NCBI RefSeq assembly: GCF_900110645.1
Contig: NZ_FOFB01000005.1
Coordinates: 1-64,000, forward strand
Length of the DNA stretch: 64,000 bases
Source: Neolewinella agarilytica
GTDB lineage: Bacteria; Bacteroidota; Bacteroidia; Chitinophagales; Saprospiraceae
Direction: 5' to 3'
A program made the position numbers and the translations under genes. Below, piece after piece: positions 42,695 to 51,146 of the stretch (position 1 is its first letter; each line of letters begins with the position of its first letter). The notes beneath the pieces are model-generated. The model saw nothing but the letters and a program-made list of their open reading frames with translations. It searched no databases and was not told where the DNA came from.

Positions 42695-43936
42695 CTACCG
42701 GGCCATCATCTCCGTCAGTTCGGGATGCCTGGAATTAGTGGAAGCCGCTACTTCGAGGTAGGGTTGCGCTTCTTTTTTCATATCTTTTTCCTGCATCAAA
42801 GCGGCAATCAACCGGTTAACGTCGATATTCCGGGGGCGCTTCTCGTATTCCCGCCGGGTGTATTCCATCGCCTTGTCGTAGTCCTCGAATTGGTCTCGAT
42901 AGAAGGAGGCATATTCCAGGTCCATGTTGTGGCCGGAGTCAACATCGTCTTGCAGCATGACGAAGATTTCTTCTTCGGCGGACCTCATTTCCTCCTGTCG
43001 GCCGGTGGCTTTGTAGAGCTTAGCCAAAGACATGTAATAGCCAACTTCCGGGATGATGCCAGCCGCTTCCTTGAGTAGTTTTTCCGCTTTGGGGTAGTCC
43101 TTTGCGGCCAGCGCGAGGTCGCCCAGTGCAGCGATGGCGAAAGGGTAGTTCGGCCGTTCCTTGAGGATGGTTTCGTATTGTTTGCGGGCGGCTTCTTTGT
43201 TGCCGTAGCGCTGGTGGATTTCACCGAGGGTAAGTCGTGCCCAGGCGGTTGATTCATAGCCTGGGTAGCCTGCTTTGACGGCCATTTCCATGGCTTCGAT
43301 GGCGCCGTCCACGTCGCCGTAAATCTCCCGGAGGTAGGATACCCTGGAGTAAGAACGGAGGTCAGGGCGAATGCTGACCATCTGATCTGATGCCTCCACT
43401 GCTGCATCGTAGTTTCCCAATTCAACGTTAGCATCTACGAGTGCACCATAGATTTGTGCATTATGTGGGTTGATGCGGATGGCACGCTTAGCCGTCTCCA
43501 GCGCACTGGCAAAATCGTGCTGCGAGAGCTGCACACTTGCCTTAGTGGAGAGTGCGAGGAATTCCAGGTTCTGGTCCAGACCTTTGTTGATGTTGAGGGC
43601 CTGATCGACCATCTTCAAAGCTGCAGGGTAGTAGTGTCCGTGCTCACCAGTCACCCTGGCTTCATTGACAAATATCTGCGCCAGCGTTACCCGGGGCTCT
43701 ACGGCATTGGCGTTTTTAAGGCGAAGATCGCTGCTTAGTTTCATGTAGCCACTTTGAGTGCGTTCCCATTCAGTAGCATCCTGCAACGCTTTGGGGCGGG
43801 GGAGTAGCTCCGGAATGTCAACTTGATTTGTACCCGTTTGGGCACTTGTGTTGGTTGCGCTTGTCTGGCCGCAATTGGTCAGGGTTATCATCGTCAGGCC
43901 GATGAATAGCCATAAGGTTAATGATGTGATTTTCAT
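42695..43936 (-). CDS. TPR-repeat lipoprotein
   Basis: From the ATG at 43936 the protein has 413 residues and a lipoprotein signal ending TMITLTNC, with Cys22 followed by Gly. Upstream in-frame starts would put 32 residues before the signal and are rejected. About eight TPR units cover residues 85-400 (for example SALETAKRAIRINPHNAQIY), giving a protein-binding superhelix in the periplasm or at the outer membrane. It follows the two DUF4331 genes on the same strand behind a terminator-like hairpin, so it may share their job. Confidence 0.82.
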   Translation of the reverse strand: MKITSLTLWLFIGLTMITLTNCGQTSATNTSAQTGTNQVDIPELLPRPKALQDATEWERTQSGYMKLSSDLRLKNANAVEPRVTLAQIFVNEARVTGEHGHYYPAALKMVDQALNINKGLDQNLEFLALSTKASVQLSQHDFASALETAKRAIRINPHNAQIYGALVDANVELGNYDAAVEASDQMVSIRPDLRSYSRVSYLREIYGDVDGAIEAMEMAVKAGYPGYESTAWARLTLGEIHQRYGNKEAARKQYETILKERPNYPFAIAALGDLALAAKDYPKAEKLLKEAAGIIPEVGYYMSLAKLYKATGRQEEMRSAEEEIFVMLQDDVDSGHNMDLEYASFYRDQFEDYDKAMEYTRREYEKRPRNIDVNRLIAALMQEKDMKKEAQPYLEVAASTNSRHPELTEMMAR

Positions 43937-43991
43937 GTTGTTGAGCTTGGGTTGGTCATTCTGATCCTTGGTCAGAATTTTCCGGAGGAAA

Positions 43992-44030
43992 TAAAAAGCG
44001 GTGCGGAGTTGAGTTGAACTACCGCACCGC
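43992..44030 (-). terminator. Intrinsic terminator after the DUF4331 pair
   Basis: On the minus strand a perfect 9-bp stem GCGGTGCGG/CCGCACCGC is followed by TTTTTATTT. It should end or reduce transcription before the TPR lipoprotein gene. Confidence 0.75.
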
Positions 44031-44068
44031 ATAAAATGGAGTAGGTTAAATCTTTAACTAATCACTTT

Positions 44069-44107
44069 CTGGAAGATCGGCTTCTGCAAATCCGGAAGCT
44101 GATCTTC
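44069..44107. repeat. Hairpin after the T9SS-tailed DUF4331 gene
   Basis: GGAAGATCGGCTTC and GAAGCTGATCTTCC pair with one mismatch just after the stop codon. It has no T-run and may protect the transcript 3' end. Confidence 0.55.
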
Positions 44108-44118
44108 CATTGGGTTGA

Positions 44119-46176
44119 TTAATTTGACTTAACCATTCGGATGGTTTGCAGAATCTGTCCGCTGCCACCGGAAATAACGGCGATGTAAGTTCCCTGCGGG
44201 AGCCTGCCTGCGTTAACCGGAATGACGTGCTCACCCTCGGGGAGCGTACGACGGCTAAGGTTGCTCAGCAGGCGACCGTTCATGTCGTAGAGGTCAACGG
44301 AGACGGCCATGGGCTGTCTTACGCGAAGCTTAAGGGAAGTCTGCGTAGAAAAGGGATTCGGAAAGTTGATCCCCACCACGTCCGGAGCGTTAAGTCCGAC
44401 ACCGGGCGCGAAGAAATCATTGCTGGTGGCTACGAGTCCGCCACCACATTCTCCGGTTCCGCTGTTGGGCATTGGCAGATAGGGAAATGCTCCGCGGAAG
44501 TCCTTGTCGTTGCTTTCAACACCAGTCGTGTAACCCAGTACACCGCCCAGTTGAGCGGTAACGGGGGACGGGCTGGTGGCAGGGTCGTAATCGTCATACC
44601 AAAGGCCAATGGCGGCGAGTACCACACCGGAAACCGCTTGTAGCTCGATGCGCGTGACGTCATCCTCCAGGCGGCGTCCGTTAGGGAAGCCATCCATATT
44701 AGGGATCAACTGCAGATCGGCCGTTGCAGCGTAAGTGGGGTCCGTAAGGCCAAGCACTGCTGCCTGGATCAGGCCAAGAGAAGAAAAGGATTCATCGTCT
44801 CGCGGCGTCGCCGGAACGGCCATGTTCAGGCGAAGCATATCACCTCCGTTGGGCAGGAAGTTGTTGATGAAGGGTTTACCTGCCGCCAGCGGATCACCCG
44901 CTTTGCCCGTAGCCAGTTGGTACGGACGTGCATTGGGGACACCGGTGTGGAAGATGGGCCACAGGTCAACGGAACGCGGCTTGCCGGCACCGGGGAGTAG
45001 TAAGGTGCCAAATACCGCATCATCGAGCGCGGTTCCGGCTACGGCGTCGGAACCCTTCAGCGGGAAGAGGCCGTCCGCACCGTTCGTGAAGTCCAGGCCC
45101 ATGCCGAGGCTGTTCTGCTGAATCCGTAGTGGAGCGAAAGCAGGAACGGCTCCGCCGAACAGGTCGTCGTCCATGTACAGAGCGAGCTCCGGGTTGTAGA
45201 AGAAACCGTCCAGCAGAGTATCCGTAATCTCTTCGTAGGGAGAGATGGCATTCCAGTAATCTTTCATGCCTACGGGGATAACGGCTTCGTTGGTCAGTGG
45301 CATACCGAGGCGGGAGACCTGCACCCAGTCGCCGCTTACTGCTGGCTTGCTGCCGTCGGTTTGCAGCGTTTGAATGGCCGGGCGGCTGGAGGAAGCCCAT
45401 ACGCCGATCACGTAGTCACCGTCGAGAATGTTCGCCGGGGTCGCCGCTGCACCATCCTTCAGGAGGGTCGCAATCGGAACATTCAGTACAATGGCCGAAG
45501 TGTTGAAACAAGCCAGGCCGTCGATGGATTCTCCGTCCTGACGAGGAGCGTCACCGAGGTCGAAAATACCACCCAGGTCGACGAAGAAGGGATCATCCAC
45601 CGTGCCGGCGAATACCTGTTCACCGCTGGTGGCGGTAGTAACCTTGCTCATCCAGTAAGCTTCGTAGCTTTCCTGTCCGAGACCAACGGCAGACTCAATC
45701 GAGCGGGGGCCGATGTTAGGGGCGGGGACTTCCCCGTTGGCCACTACTGTTTCAAAAGTAGCACCACCATCAACACTACGTTCCAGGGTGTAGGTGGTCT
45801 TCAGGTTTTCCTTACCCAGGCGGATATTGAAGAAGGTGGAAGGATCTTCGTTCACCCGCGTGAAGGTGAAGCGATAGGTAATCTCATCACCAGCAACGGC
45901 AGCATCATTATCGATGTGAATCTCATAGCGGATGTCTTCTCCGAAATGATAATAGTTGGGGCCACCGTGCGGGAGTTGCATGGGGATGTAGGTGGCGATG
46001 AGGGTAATCATGTCTTCGTTTTCCGGAGACCGGAAGGCGTAGACGTCGACGTTGTCCGCCAGCGGGTCATCTGAAATGAGCGGTGCCTCCCGGTGACTGG
46101 ACGCAAACAGCGCAGTGCTGCTCATAACCGCCAGCAGCACGACGAGTGTCCGCTTAAAGTTGGTTAATAAATTCAT
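44119..46176 (-). CDS. DUF4331 protein with T9SS sorting domain
   Basis: From the ATG at 46176 the protein has 685 residues with a signal peptide (VVLLAVMSSTALFASS). The mature N-terminus reads SSHREAPLISDDPLADNVDVYAF, the hallmark of DUF4331, here cut into motifs SSHREAP and DPLADN; the rest is mostly beta. The C-terminal 75 residues are a T9SS sorting domain (FPNPFSTQTSLKLRV, DLYDMNGRLL, PQGTYIAVISG). It is a close paralogue of the gene 72 bp upstream, which lacks that tail. The function of the family is unknown. Confidence 0.88.
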   Translation of the reverse strand: MNLLTNFKRTLVVLLAVMSSTALFASSHREAPLISDDPLADNVDVYAFRSPENEDMITLIATYIPMQLPHGGPNYYHFGEDIRYEIHIDNDAAVAGDEITYRFTFTRVNEDPSTFFNIRLGKENLKTTYTLERSVDGGATFETVVANGEVPAPNIGPRSIESAVGLGQESYEAYWMSKVTTATSGEQVFAGTVDDPFFVDLGGIFDLGDAPRQDGESIDGLACFNTSAIVLNVPIATLLKDGAAATPANILDGDYVIGVWASSSRPAIQTLQTDGSKPAVSGDWVQVSRLGMPLTNEAVIPVGMKDYWNAISPYEEITDTLLDGFFYNPELALYMDDDLFGGAVPAFAPLRIQQNSLGMGLDFTNGADGLFPLKGSDAVAGTALDDAVFGTLLLPGAGKPRSVDLWPIFHTGVPNARPYQLATGKAGDPLAAGKPFINNFLPNGGDMLRLNMAVPATPRDDESFSSLGLIQAAVLGLTDPTYAATADLQLIPNMDGFPNGRRLEDDVTRIELQAVSGVVLAAIGLWYDDYDPATSPSPVTAQLGGVLGYTTGVESNDKDFRGAFPYLPMPNSGTGECGGGLVATSNDFFAPGVGLNAPDVVGINFPNPFSTQTSLKLRVRQPMAVSVDLYDMNGRLLSNLSRRTLPEGEHVIPVNAGRLPQGTYIAVISGGSGQILQTIRMVKSN

Positions 46177-46248
46177 TATGGTTGTATGCTGAGTCCCGAA
46201 CGGATAGTCCGGAACGATCATTAAAATTGGATGCGTGGTAGTCCCGGA

Positions 46249-47994
46249 TTAGTTTCCTGGGTTGGTGTGTTTAACCACCGTACCTCTCCACGGAGCCGCT
46301 ACGTAGGGGAAACTGGCCGTGAACGGCTTGTCGTTTTCTTCTACCTGAGTGCTGTAAGAGAGTACGCTCACCAGATTGTCCGTTACCGGACTAGGGCTGG
46401 TAGTGGGGTCATAGTCATCATACCAAAGTCCGATGGCGGCAAGAACGACACCCGATACGGCCTGCAGTTCAATGCGGGTGACATCATCTTCGAGACGGCG
46501 ACCATTGGGGAATCCGTCCATGTTGGGGATCTGTTGCATGTCGGCCGTACCATTGTAAAGCGGGTCGGTTAATCCAAGAACAGCTGCCTGTACAAGCCCC
46601 AGGGAGCTGAAGCTTTCGCTGTTTCTGGGCGTTACGGGCACGGCCATATTCAGCCGGAGCATATCACCACCGTTGGGCAGGAAATTGTTGATGAAGGGTT
46701 TGCCCGCTGCCAGCGGATTACCCGCTTTGCCGGTAGCCAGTTGGTAAGGCGGCAGGTTCGGAGCGCCGGTATGGAAGATGGGCCAAAGATCCACGGAGCG
46801 GGGTAAGCCCGGGCCGGGAAGTAAGAGGCTACCAAAAGCAGCTTCTGCCAGTGCCGTACCGTCAAGAGCGGCGTTTCCCTTCAGGCCGAATAAGCCATCG
46901 GCTCCGTTACTGAAGTCAAACTGGCCCAGGCTATTGGTCTGTATGCGTAGAGGCGCGAAGGCAGGAACAGCCCCGCCGAAAGCATCATCGTCCATGTAAA
47001 GGGCGAGTTCAGGATTGAAGAAGAAGCTGTCCAGCAGGACGTCGCCAATTTCTTCGTAGGGAGTAATTGCATTCCAGTAATCCTTCATGCCAACGGGAAT
47101 GACGGCTTCGTTGGTCAGCGGCATACCCAAGCGGGAAACTTGTACCCATTCTCCGGAGTAGACGGAAGTATCTCCGGCGGTAAGCGTCCGGACTGCCGGA
47201 CGGCTGGCGGATGCCCAGACGCCAATGATGTGGTCGGGGTCAAGGATGTTTGCCGTTCCTACGGACGCACCCGCTTTGAGCAGCGTAGAAATAGGAACCT
47301 GAAGGGCGATGGTGTGGACATTGAACTGTGCCAGACCATCACGATTCTGTGCGTCGTCTCCCTGCCGGGGGCTATCGCCGAGGTCAAAAATGCCGCCGAG
47401 GTCAACGAAGAAAGGATCGTCTGACGGGCCGGCCCAAACCTTTTCTCCGCTGCTGGCGGTTACGATGGCGTTGGTCATCATTTCCGTGTAGGTGGAGTCA
47501 TAACCAACCGGAGACTCAATGGAGCGTGGGCCGATGTTGTAACCTGGCACGGGGCCGTCTTCCACAATGGTCTCAAAGCTTAGGCCTCCATCGAGGCTAC
47601 GCTCAAGCGTGTAAGTAGCCTTGAGGTTTTCTGCGCCGAGGCGGATATTGAAGAAGGTAGTAGGGTCTTCGTTTACGCGTGTGAAGGTGAAGCGGTAAGT
47701 CACTTCATCTCCGGGAATACTGGCGTCGTTGTCTACATGGATTTCGTAACGGATATTCTCCCCGAAGGTGTAATAGTTCGGGCCACCCTGGGGCAGCTGC
47801 ATGGGAATATAGGTAGCCATCAGGGTGATGGTGCTGGGGTCGTCCGGGCTTCTAAAAGCATAGACGTCGGTATTGTCCGCCAGTGGATCGTCGGCAATCA
47901 GGGGCGCTTCCCGGTGAGAGGAAGCCGCTAAACTGAAAGTCAGTGCGAAAAACAAAGCGAAAAACACCAAACGTTGATGTAAGGATGTTTTCAT
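46249..47994 (-). CDS. DUF4331 protein without sorting domain
   Basis: The ATG at 47994 gives 581 residues with signal peptide FFALFFALTFSLAASS and then SSHREAPLIADDPLADNT, nearly the same as its neighbour. Similarity continues through almost the whole chain (NEAVIPVGMKDYWNAI, FINNFLPNGGDMLRLN, RLEDDVTRIELQAVSG) and stops where the paralogue's T9SS domain begins. It may therefore stay periplasmic, or follow the other protein. Tandem duplication followed by gain or loss of the tail is likely. Confidence 0.87.
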   Translation of the reverse strand: MKTSLHQRLVFFALFFALTFSLAASSHREAPLIADDPLADNTDVYAFRSPDDPSTITLMATYIPMQLPQGGPNYYTFGENIRYEIHVDNDASIPGDEVTYRFTFTRVNEDPTTFFNIRLGAENLKATYTLERSLDGGLSFETIVEDGPVPGYNIGPRSIESPVGYDSTYTEMMTNAIVTASSGEKVWAGPSDDPFFVDLGGIFDLGDSPRQGDDAQNRDGLAQFNVHTIALQVPISTLLKAGASVGTANILDPDHIIGVWASASRPAVRTLTAGDTSVYSGEWVQVSRLGMPLTNEAVIPVGMKDYWNAITPYEEIGDVLLDSFFFNPELALYMDDDAFGGAVPAFAPLRIQTNSLGQFDFSNGADGLFGLKGNAALDGTALAEAAFGSLLLPGPGLPRSVDLWPIFHTGAPNLPPYQLATGKAGNPLAAGKPFINNFLPNGGDMLRLNMAVPVTPRNSESFSSLGLVQAAVLGLTDPLYNGTADMQQIPNMDGFPNGRRLEDDVTRIELQAVSGVVLAAIGLWYDDYDPTTSPSPVTDNLVSVLSYSTQVEENDKPFTASFPYVAAPWRGTVVKHTNPGN

Positions 47995-48195
47995 TGAAAA
48001 CTGAGTTGAATAATGTGCAAAAAGTGGCCATTTCGGACCTGTCAAACTCAGTTACGAGAAAAAGCTATCTGTTGGATTTGCTGAAGGGCTATTTAAATCA
48101 GTACGGTTGCTTTCAATAAGTGATCAGCCCCTACGAAAATGAATCCCACATGATCGGAGGGGCATGGCCTAAAACATTGCTACTCTTAGCTGTCT

Positions 48196-48215
48196 TTGCA
48201 TCCTGCGTCCGCGCC
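48196..48215 (+). repeat. Dispersed 20-mer repeat, intergenic
   Basis: TTGCATCCTGCGTCCGCGCC, a diverged copy, 40 bp before the 14-bp minisatellite. Confidence 0.55.
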
Positions 48216-48255
48216 CCCAGCTGAATCTGCCAAAGCCGTTTAGTAATCAGTTCGC

Positions 48256-48388
48256 CTGCACCCTGCAACCCGCACCCTGCAACCCGCACCCTGCAACTTG
48301 CACCCTGCAACCCGCACCCTGCAACCCGCACCCTGCAACTTGCACCCTGCAACCCGCACCCTGCAACTTGCACCCTGCAACCCGCACC
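48256..48388. repeat. 14-bp minisatellite (CTGCAACCCGCACC)
   Basis: About nine units of CTGCAACCCGCACC with CTGCAACTTGCACC variants, ending at the stop codon of the DUF58 gene. There are no spacers. The unit resembles the repeat that encodes the CHAT-protein linker. Confidence 0.9.
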
Positions 48389-48391
48389 CCA

Positions 48392-49318
48392 TCACCCCAT
48401 CCGGTTCCGCTTCACCATGTACTGCTGTAGTACGGTTCGGAAGCCATTATTGATGTCTGCTTCTACGTAGTCAATTTTGTACTGGAGGCATTTAAGGCGC
48501 AGCCGTTCTTTATAAGCGACCACCTGCTCCACGTAGTACTCTTTTACCTGATGGGGTTGCAGTTTTACCCGTTCTCCGCTTTCCATATCGATGAATTCGT
48601 AGGGGCGGTTCTCAAACTCGAAGTCGATTTCTTTTTTCTTGTCGACCGTGTGGAAGAGTACCACTTCGTGCTTGGCGTGGCGAAGGTGCTGGAGGGCCGC
48701 GAAGAGCTCATCTTCCTTCTCCGTATCGTCGAACATGTCACTGAAAATGATCACCAATGACCGTCGGTGGACACTCTCGGCAATCTGATGCAGAGAGGCG
48801 GCCGTGGTGGTTTTGACCTCCCGGGTAGGGTTTTCGATCAGCCGTTGCAAGTGAGTAAGCATCAGGCGGTAGTGCGTGGTGCTTGATTTTGGACGGGTGT
48901 GCAGATTGACGGACTCATCATAAAAACTAAGGCCGAAGGCATCCCGCTGCCGCTTCAGCAGGTTCATCAGGGCCGCTGCGGCCAGCGCACTGAACCTGAT
49001 TTTATTGACGTGGTCCTCAGAAGTTGTGGTTACCTCGGGAAAGAACATGGAAGAACTGGTGTCAATCACAATCTGACAACGCAGATTGGTTTCCTCTTCG
49101 TAGCGCTTGGTGTACATCTTGTCCGTGCGGGCAAAAACCTTCCAGTCAATATTCTTAGTCGGTTCACCGGGGTTGTAAATCCGGTGTTCCGCGAATTCTA
49201 CGCTAAAACCGTGGAAAGGACTTTTGTGCAGGCCGATGATGAAGCCTTCCACTACCTGCCGGGCGAGGAGTTCGAAGTTACCTAAGTTGCGGACCTGATC
49301 GTTGTCAATAAACTGCAT
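48392..49318 (-). CDS. DUF58 / VWA-like protein
   Basis: From the ATG at 49318 the protein has 308 residues and no signal peptide. It carries the DUF58 signature (HRIYNPGEPTKNIDWKVFAR) and a VWA-like core with DTSSSM as the metal-site motif and SDMFDD later. Family members usually sit beside MoxR ATPases and help assemble or mature envelope complexes; no moxR is visible here. A 10-residue upstream extension is possible. The 3' end abuts a minisatellite. Confidence 0.87.
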   Translation of the reverse strand: MQFIDNDQVRNLGNFELLARQVVEGFIIGLHKSPFHGFSVEFAEHRIYNPGEPTKNIDWKVFARTDKMYTKRYEEETNLRCQIVIDTSSSMFFPEVTTTSEDHVNKIRFSALAAAALMNLLKRQRDAFGLSFYDESVNLHTRPKSSTTHYRLMLTHLQRLIENPTREVKTTTAASLHQIAESVHRRSLVIIFSDMFDDTEKEDELFAALQHLRHAKHEVVLFHTVDKKKEIDFEFENRPYEFIDMESGERVKLQPHQVKEYYVEQVVAYKERLRLKCLQYKIDYVEADINNGFRTVLQQYMVKRNRMG

Positions 49319-49419
49319 GTTGGCTATTTGGGGCTGAAGAAGACCCAACCATCGGATGGCGGCGGGTGTTCGTCGAGTATAACGAATGCGAAAGTACGCA
49401 TCGTACTATCTTTTCCACT

Positions 49420-49884
49420 ATGTTAGGCAAAGTGAAACAATGGCTGGGCATCGAGGGCGTCAAACTCGAGCTCATTTTACCGGAAGATTTTGATCCTCGT
49501 CAGGGCGTCCTTCAGGGGACGATCCGACTGATGAGTAAAAACCCGCAGACGGTGACGGCCATCAAATTGGCGATTATTGAAAAGTACTCCCGTGGTCGGG
49601 ATGCTGAAGTCCTCGTGGATGAATACGAGCTGGGAACGGAGATCATCCGGGACACCATCGAGGTGCCCGGAGATGGCGTTGAGGTAGACTATCCCTTTAC
49701 GGTCAGGTTTACCCCGATGACTTCTGAAGTAGATGACTTTGGCAACCGAAACATTCTTTTCCGCGGCCTGGCCTGGGTAGCCAGGAAAACGAGAAACGCC
49801 GTTTCTGAATACCGGATTGAGGCGGAGGCCGTAGTGCGGGGTGTCGGGCTTAATCCTTTTGATAAGAAGGTTCTGGGGGAATAA
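49420..49884 (+). CDS. Arrestin-fold (SpoOM-like) protein
   Basis: A 154-residue protein starting at the ATG at 49420, after an unlikely 18-residue upstream extension. It consists of beta strands (GVKLELILPEDFDPRQG, LQGTIRLMSK) and reads like the N-terminal arrestin-like sandwich of the SpoOM/sporulation-control family, which in non-sporulating bacteria has no known role. No catalytic residues are apparent. It is divergent from DUF58 with about 100 bp between, which must hold both promoters. Confidence 0.6.
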   Translation: MLGKVKQWLGIEGVKLELILPEDFDPRQGVLQGTIRLMSKNPQTVTAIKLAIIEKYSRGRDAEVLVDEYELGTEIIRDTIEVPGDGVEVDYPFTVRFTPMTSEVDDFGNRNILFRGLAWVARKTRNAVSEYRIEAEAVVRGVGLNPFDKKVLGE

Positions 49885-50199
49885 CAAGGTGTGCACCGAG
49901 GGGCTTAAACTTCACCGATTTTGCTTGTAATTCGCATCAAGGTGTATAAATAGTAGCGCGCTACGACTTCCAGCGTCTGTTCTCTAAGCCTTTCCCTTTT
50001 CATTGGCCACTTTGCCGGTGCGCCAGGAAGTGCCCGATGGTGCTGGATTTATACCGTAGAATTTAGTTTTCGCTGCAGTAGCGATGGGAAAAGTCTTAAA
50101 CATTTTTTAAAGCAGCTGGTAAAACGGATAGAACGCAACTGCTTGGTTATCTTGTAGCTAAAGCAATATTCTTACCAAACCTGACTTAACCCACTATAC
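49885..50199. other. Intergenic stretch, nothing recognised
   Basis: No gene, RNA fold, repeat or terminator was recognised between the arrestin-like and lipoprotein genes. Confidence 0.4.
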
Positions 50200-50949
50200 A
50201 TGAAACCTTTATTTACCCTTGTCCTTTTAGCCTTGCTGATTTCCTCCTGCACGCCCCTTCGGGTGGTCCGGTTAGAGCCTGATGCAGAACCAGACCATTA
50301 CCGTTACGGTGAAAAAATAGTGACGGATGAACAGGCTGATGTGGCCGTTGCCGTTAGCTACTATGATGCCTCTCCCAATTACATCGTCTTTAACCTTGAA
50401 GTAGAAAATAAGGGCACGGAACCCTTTAATTTTGATCCGGCAACCTGCCTGCTGGTGCCCGATGTCGGTCCGGTATCTTTGGCGATCGATCCGGAGATGG
50501 AGCTGCTAAGCATGGATATCCAGACGATTCAGCAGGAAAAAACACGACGGACCTGGGGCTGGATTGGTGCCGGTGCACTGGTGGCCGGAACGGTGGTGGC
50601 GATAACTTCTGATGCAGGCCTTGAAGGTCTCGATCCTGTGGGGAGTTCTTTTGCCAGCGAGCTGGCCTTTTCCGTTACGGAGAATCTTGCTTTTGCGGTG
50701 GTCAACGCACAGGCGGCCAGCGATTTTCGAAGAAATGCTATTCCGTACGCAGACGAAATACCAGTGCCCGAAAACCGATTCTTCTGGCTCGATCATGCAG
50801 TAAGATATACGACAATACGTCCGGGCGAAAAAGCGGTAGGCAAAGTTGTATTTCCCCGAAATGACGAAGCAGCAGCTTTCTCTTTCAACCTGGAAGTGCA
50901 GGGAAAAGATTTTCGTTTTCCGTTTAGCCAACGGGTTTACAAGCCATGA
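50200..50949 (+). CDS. Lipoprotein of unknown function
   Basis: A 249-residue lipoprotein with lipobox LLISSC (Cys17). The first half contains a beta-rich segment that looks like an immunoglobulin-type module (YIVFNLEVENKGTEPFNF). Near residue 110 there is one hydrophobic Gly/Ala-rich stretch (WIGAGALVAGTVVAI) and near the C-terminus another beta region. No family recognised. It stands alone, with about 200 bp before the phosphoesterase-barrel gene. Confidence 0.65.
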   Translation: MKPLFTLVLLALLISSCTPLRVVRLEPDAEPDHYRYGEKIVTDEQADVAVAVSYYDASPNYIVFNLEVENKGTEPFNFDPATCLLVPDVGPVSLAIDPEMELLSMDIQTIQQEKTRRTWGWIGAGALVAGTVVAITSDAGLEGLDPVGSSFASELAFSVTENLAFAVVNAQAASDFRRNAIPYADEIPVPENRFFWLDHAVRYTTIRPGEKAVGKVVFPRNDEAAAFSFNLEVQGKDFRFPFSQRVYKP

Positions 50950-51146
50950 TTTGGGCAGGCTTTCAAAGCAGGCGGCGCGCACGCAGGTTCTGGGTCCTGT
51001 TCCTTACGGGGTGCAAAGAACAGTCTAAAGAAAGCCGGGAGCTAACGAACCAGAGAGCTTATTTTTGCGCTATATTCTGAAACACAGAATACAACTGGCC
51101 AGGGGACGTTACTATCCCCTTACCTCAAGCCTGCGCTACTCGTCTA

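Noticed and set aside
48131-48373. Short Cys/Gly-rich repeated frame on the minus strand
   Set aside because: Translation of the 14-bp minisatellite; no start context or similarity.
49885-50199. Possible small RNA or tRNA in the intergenic stretch
   Set aside because: No cloverleaf, T-loop consensus, promoter-terminator pair or conserved motif could be seen by eye.
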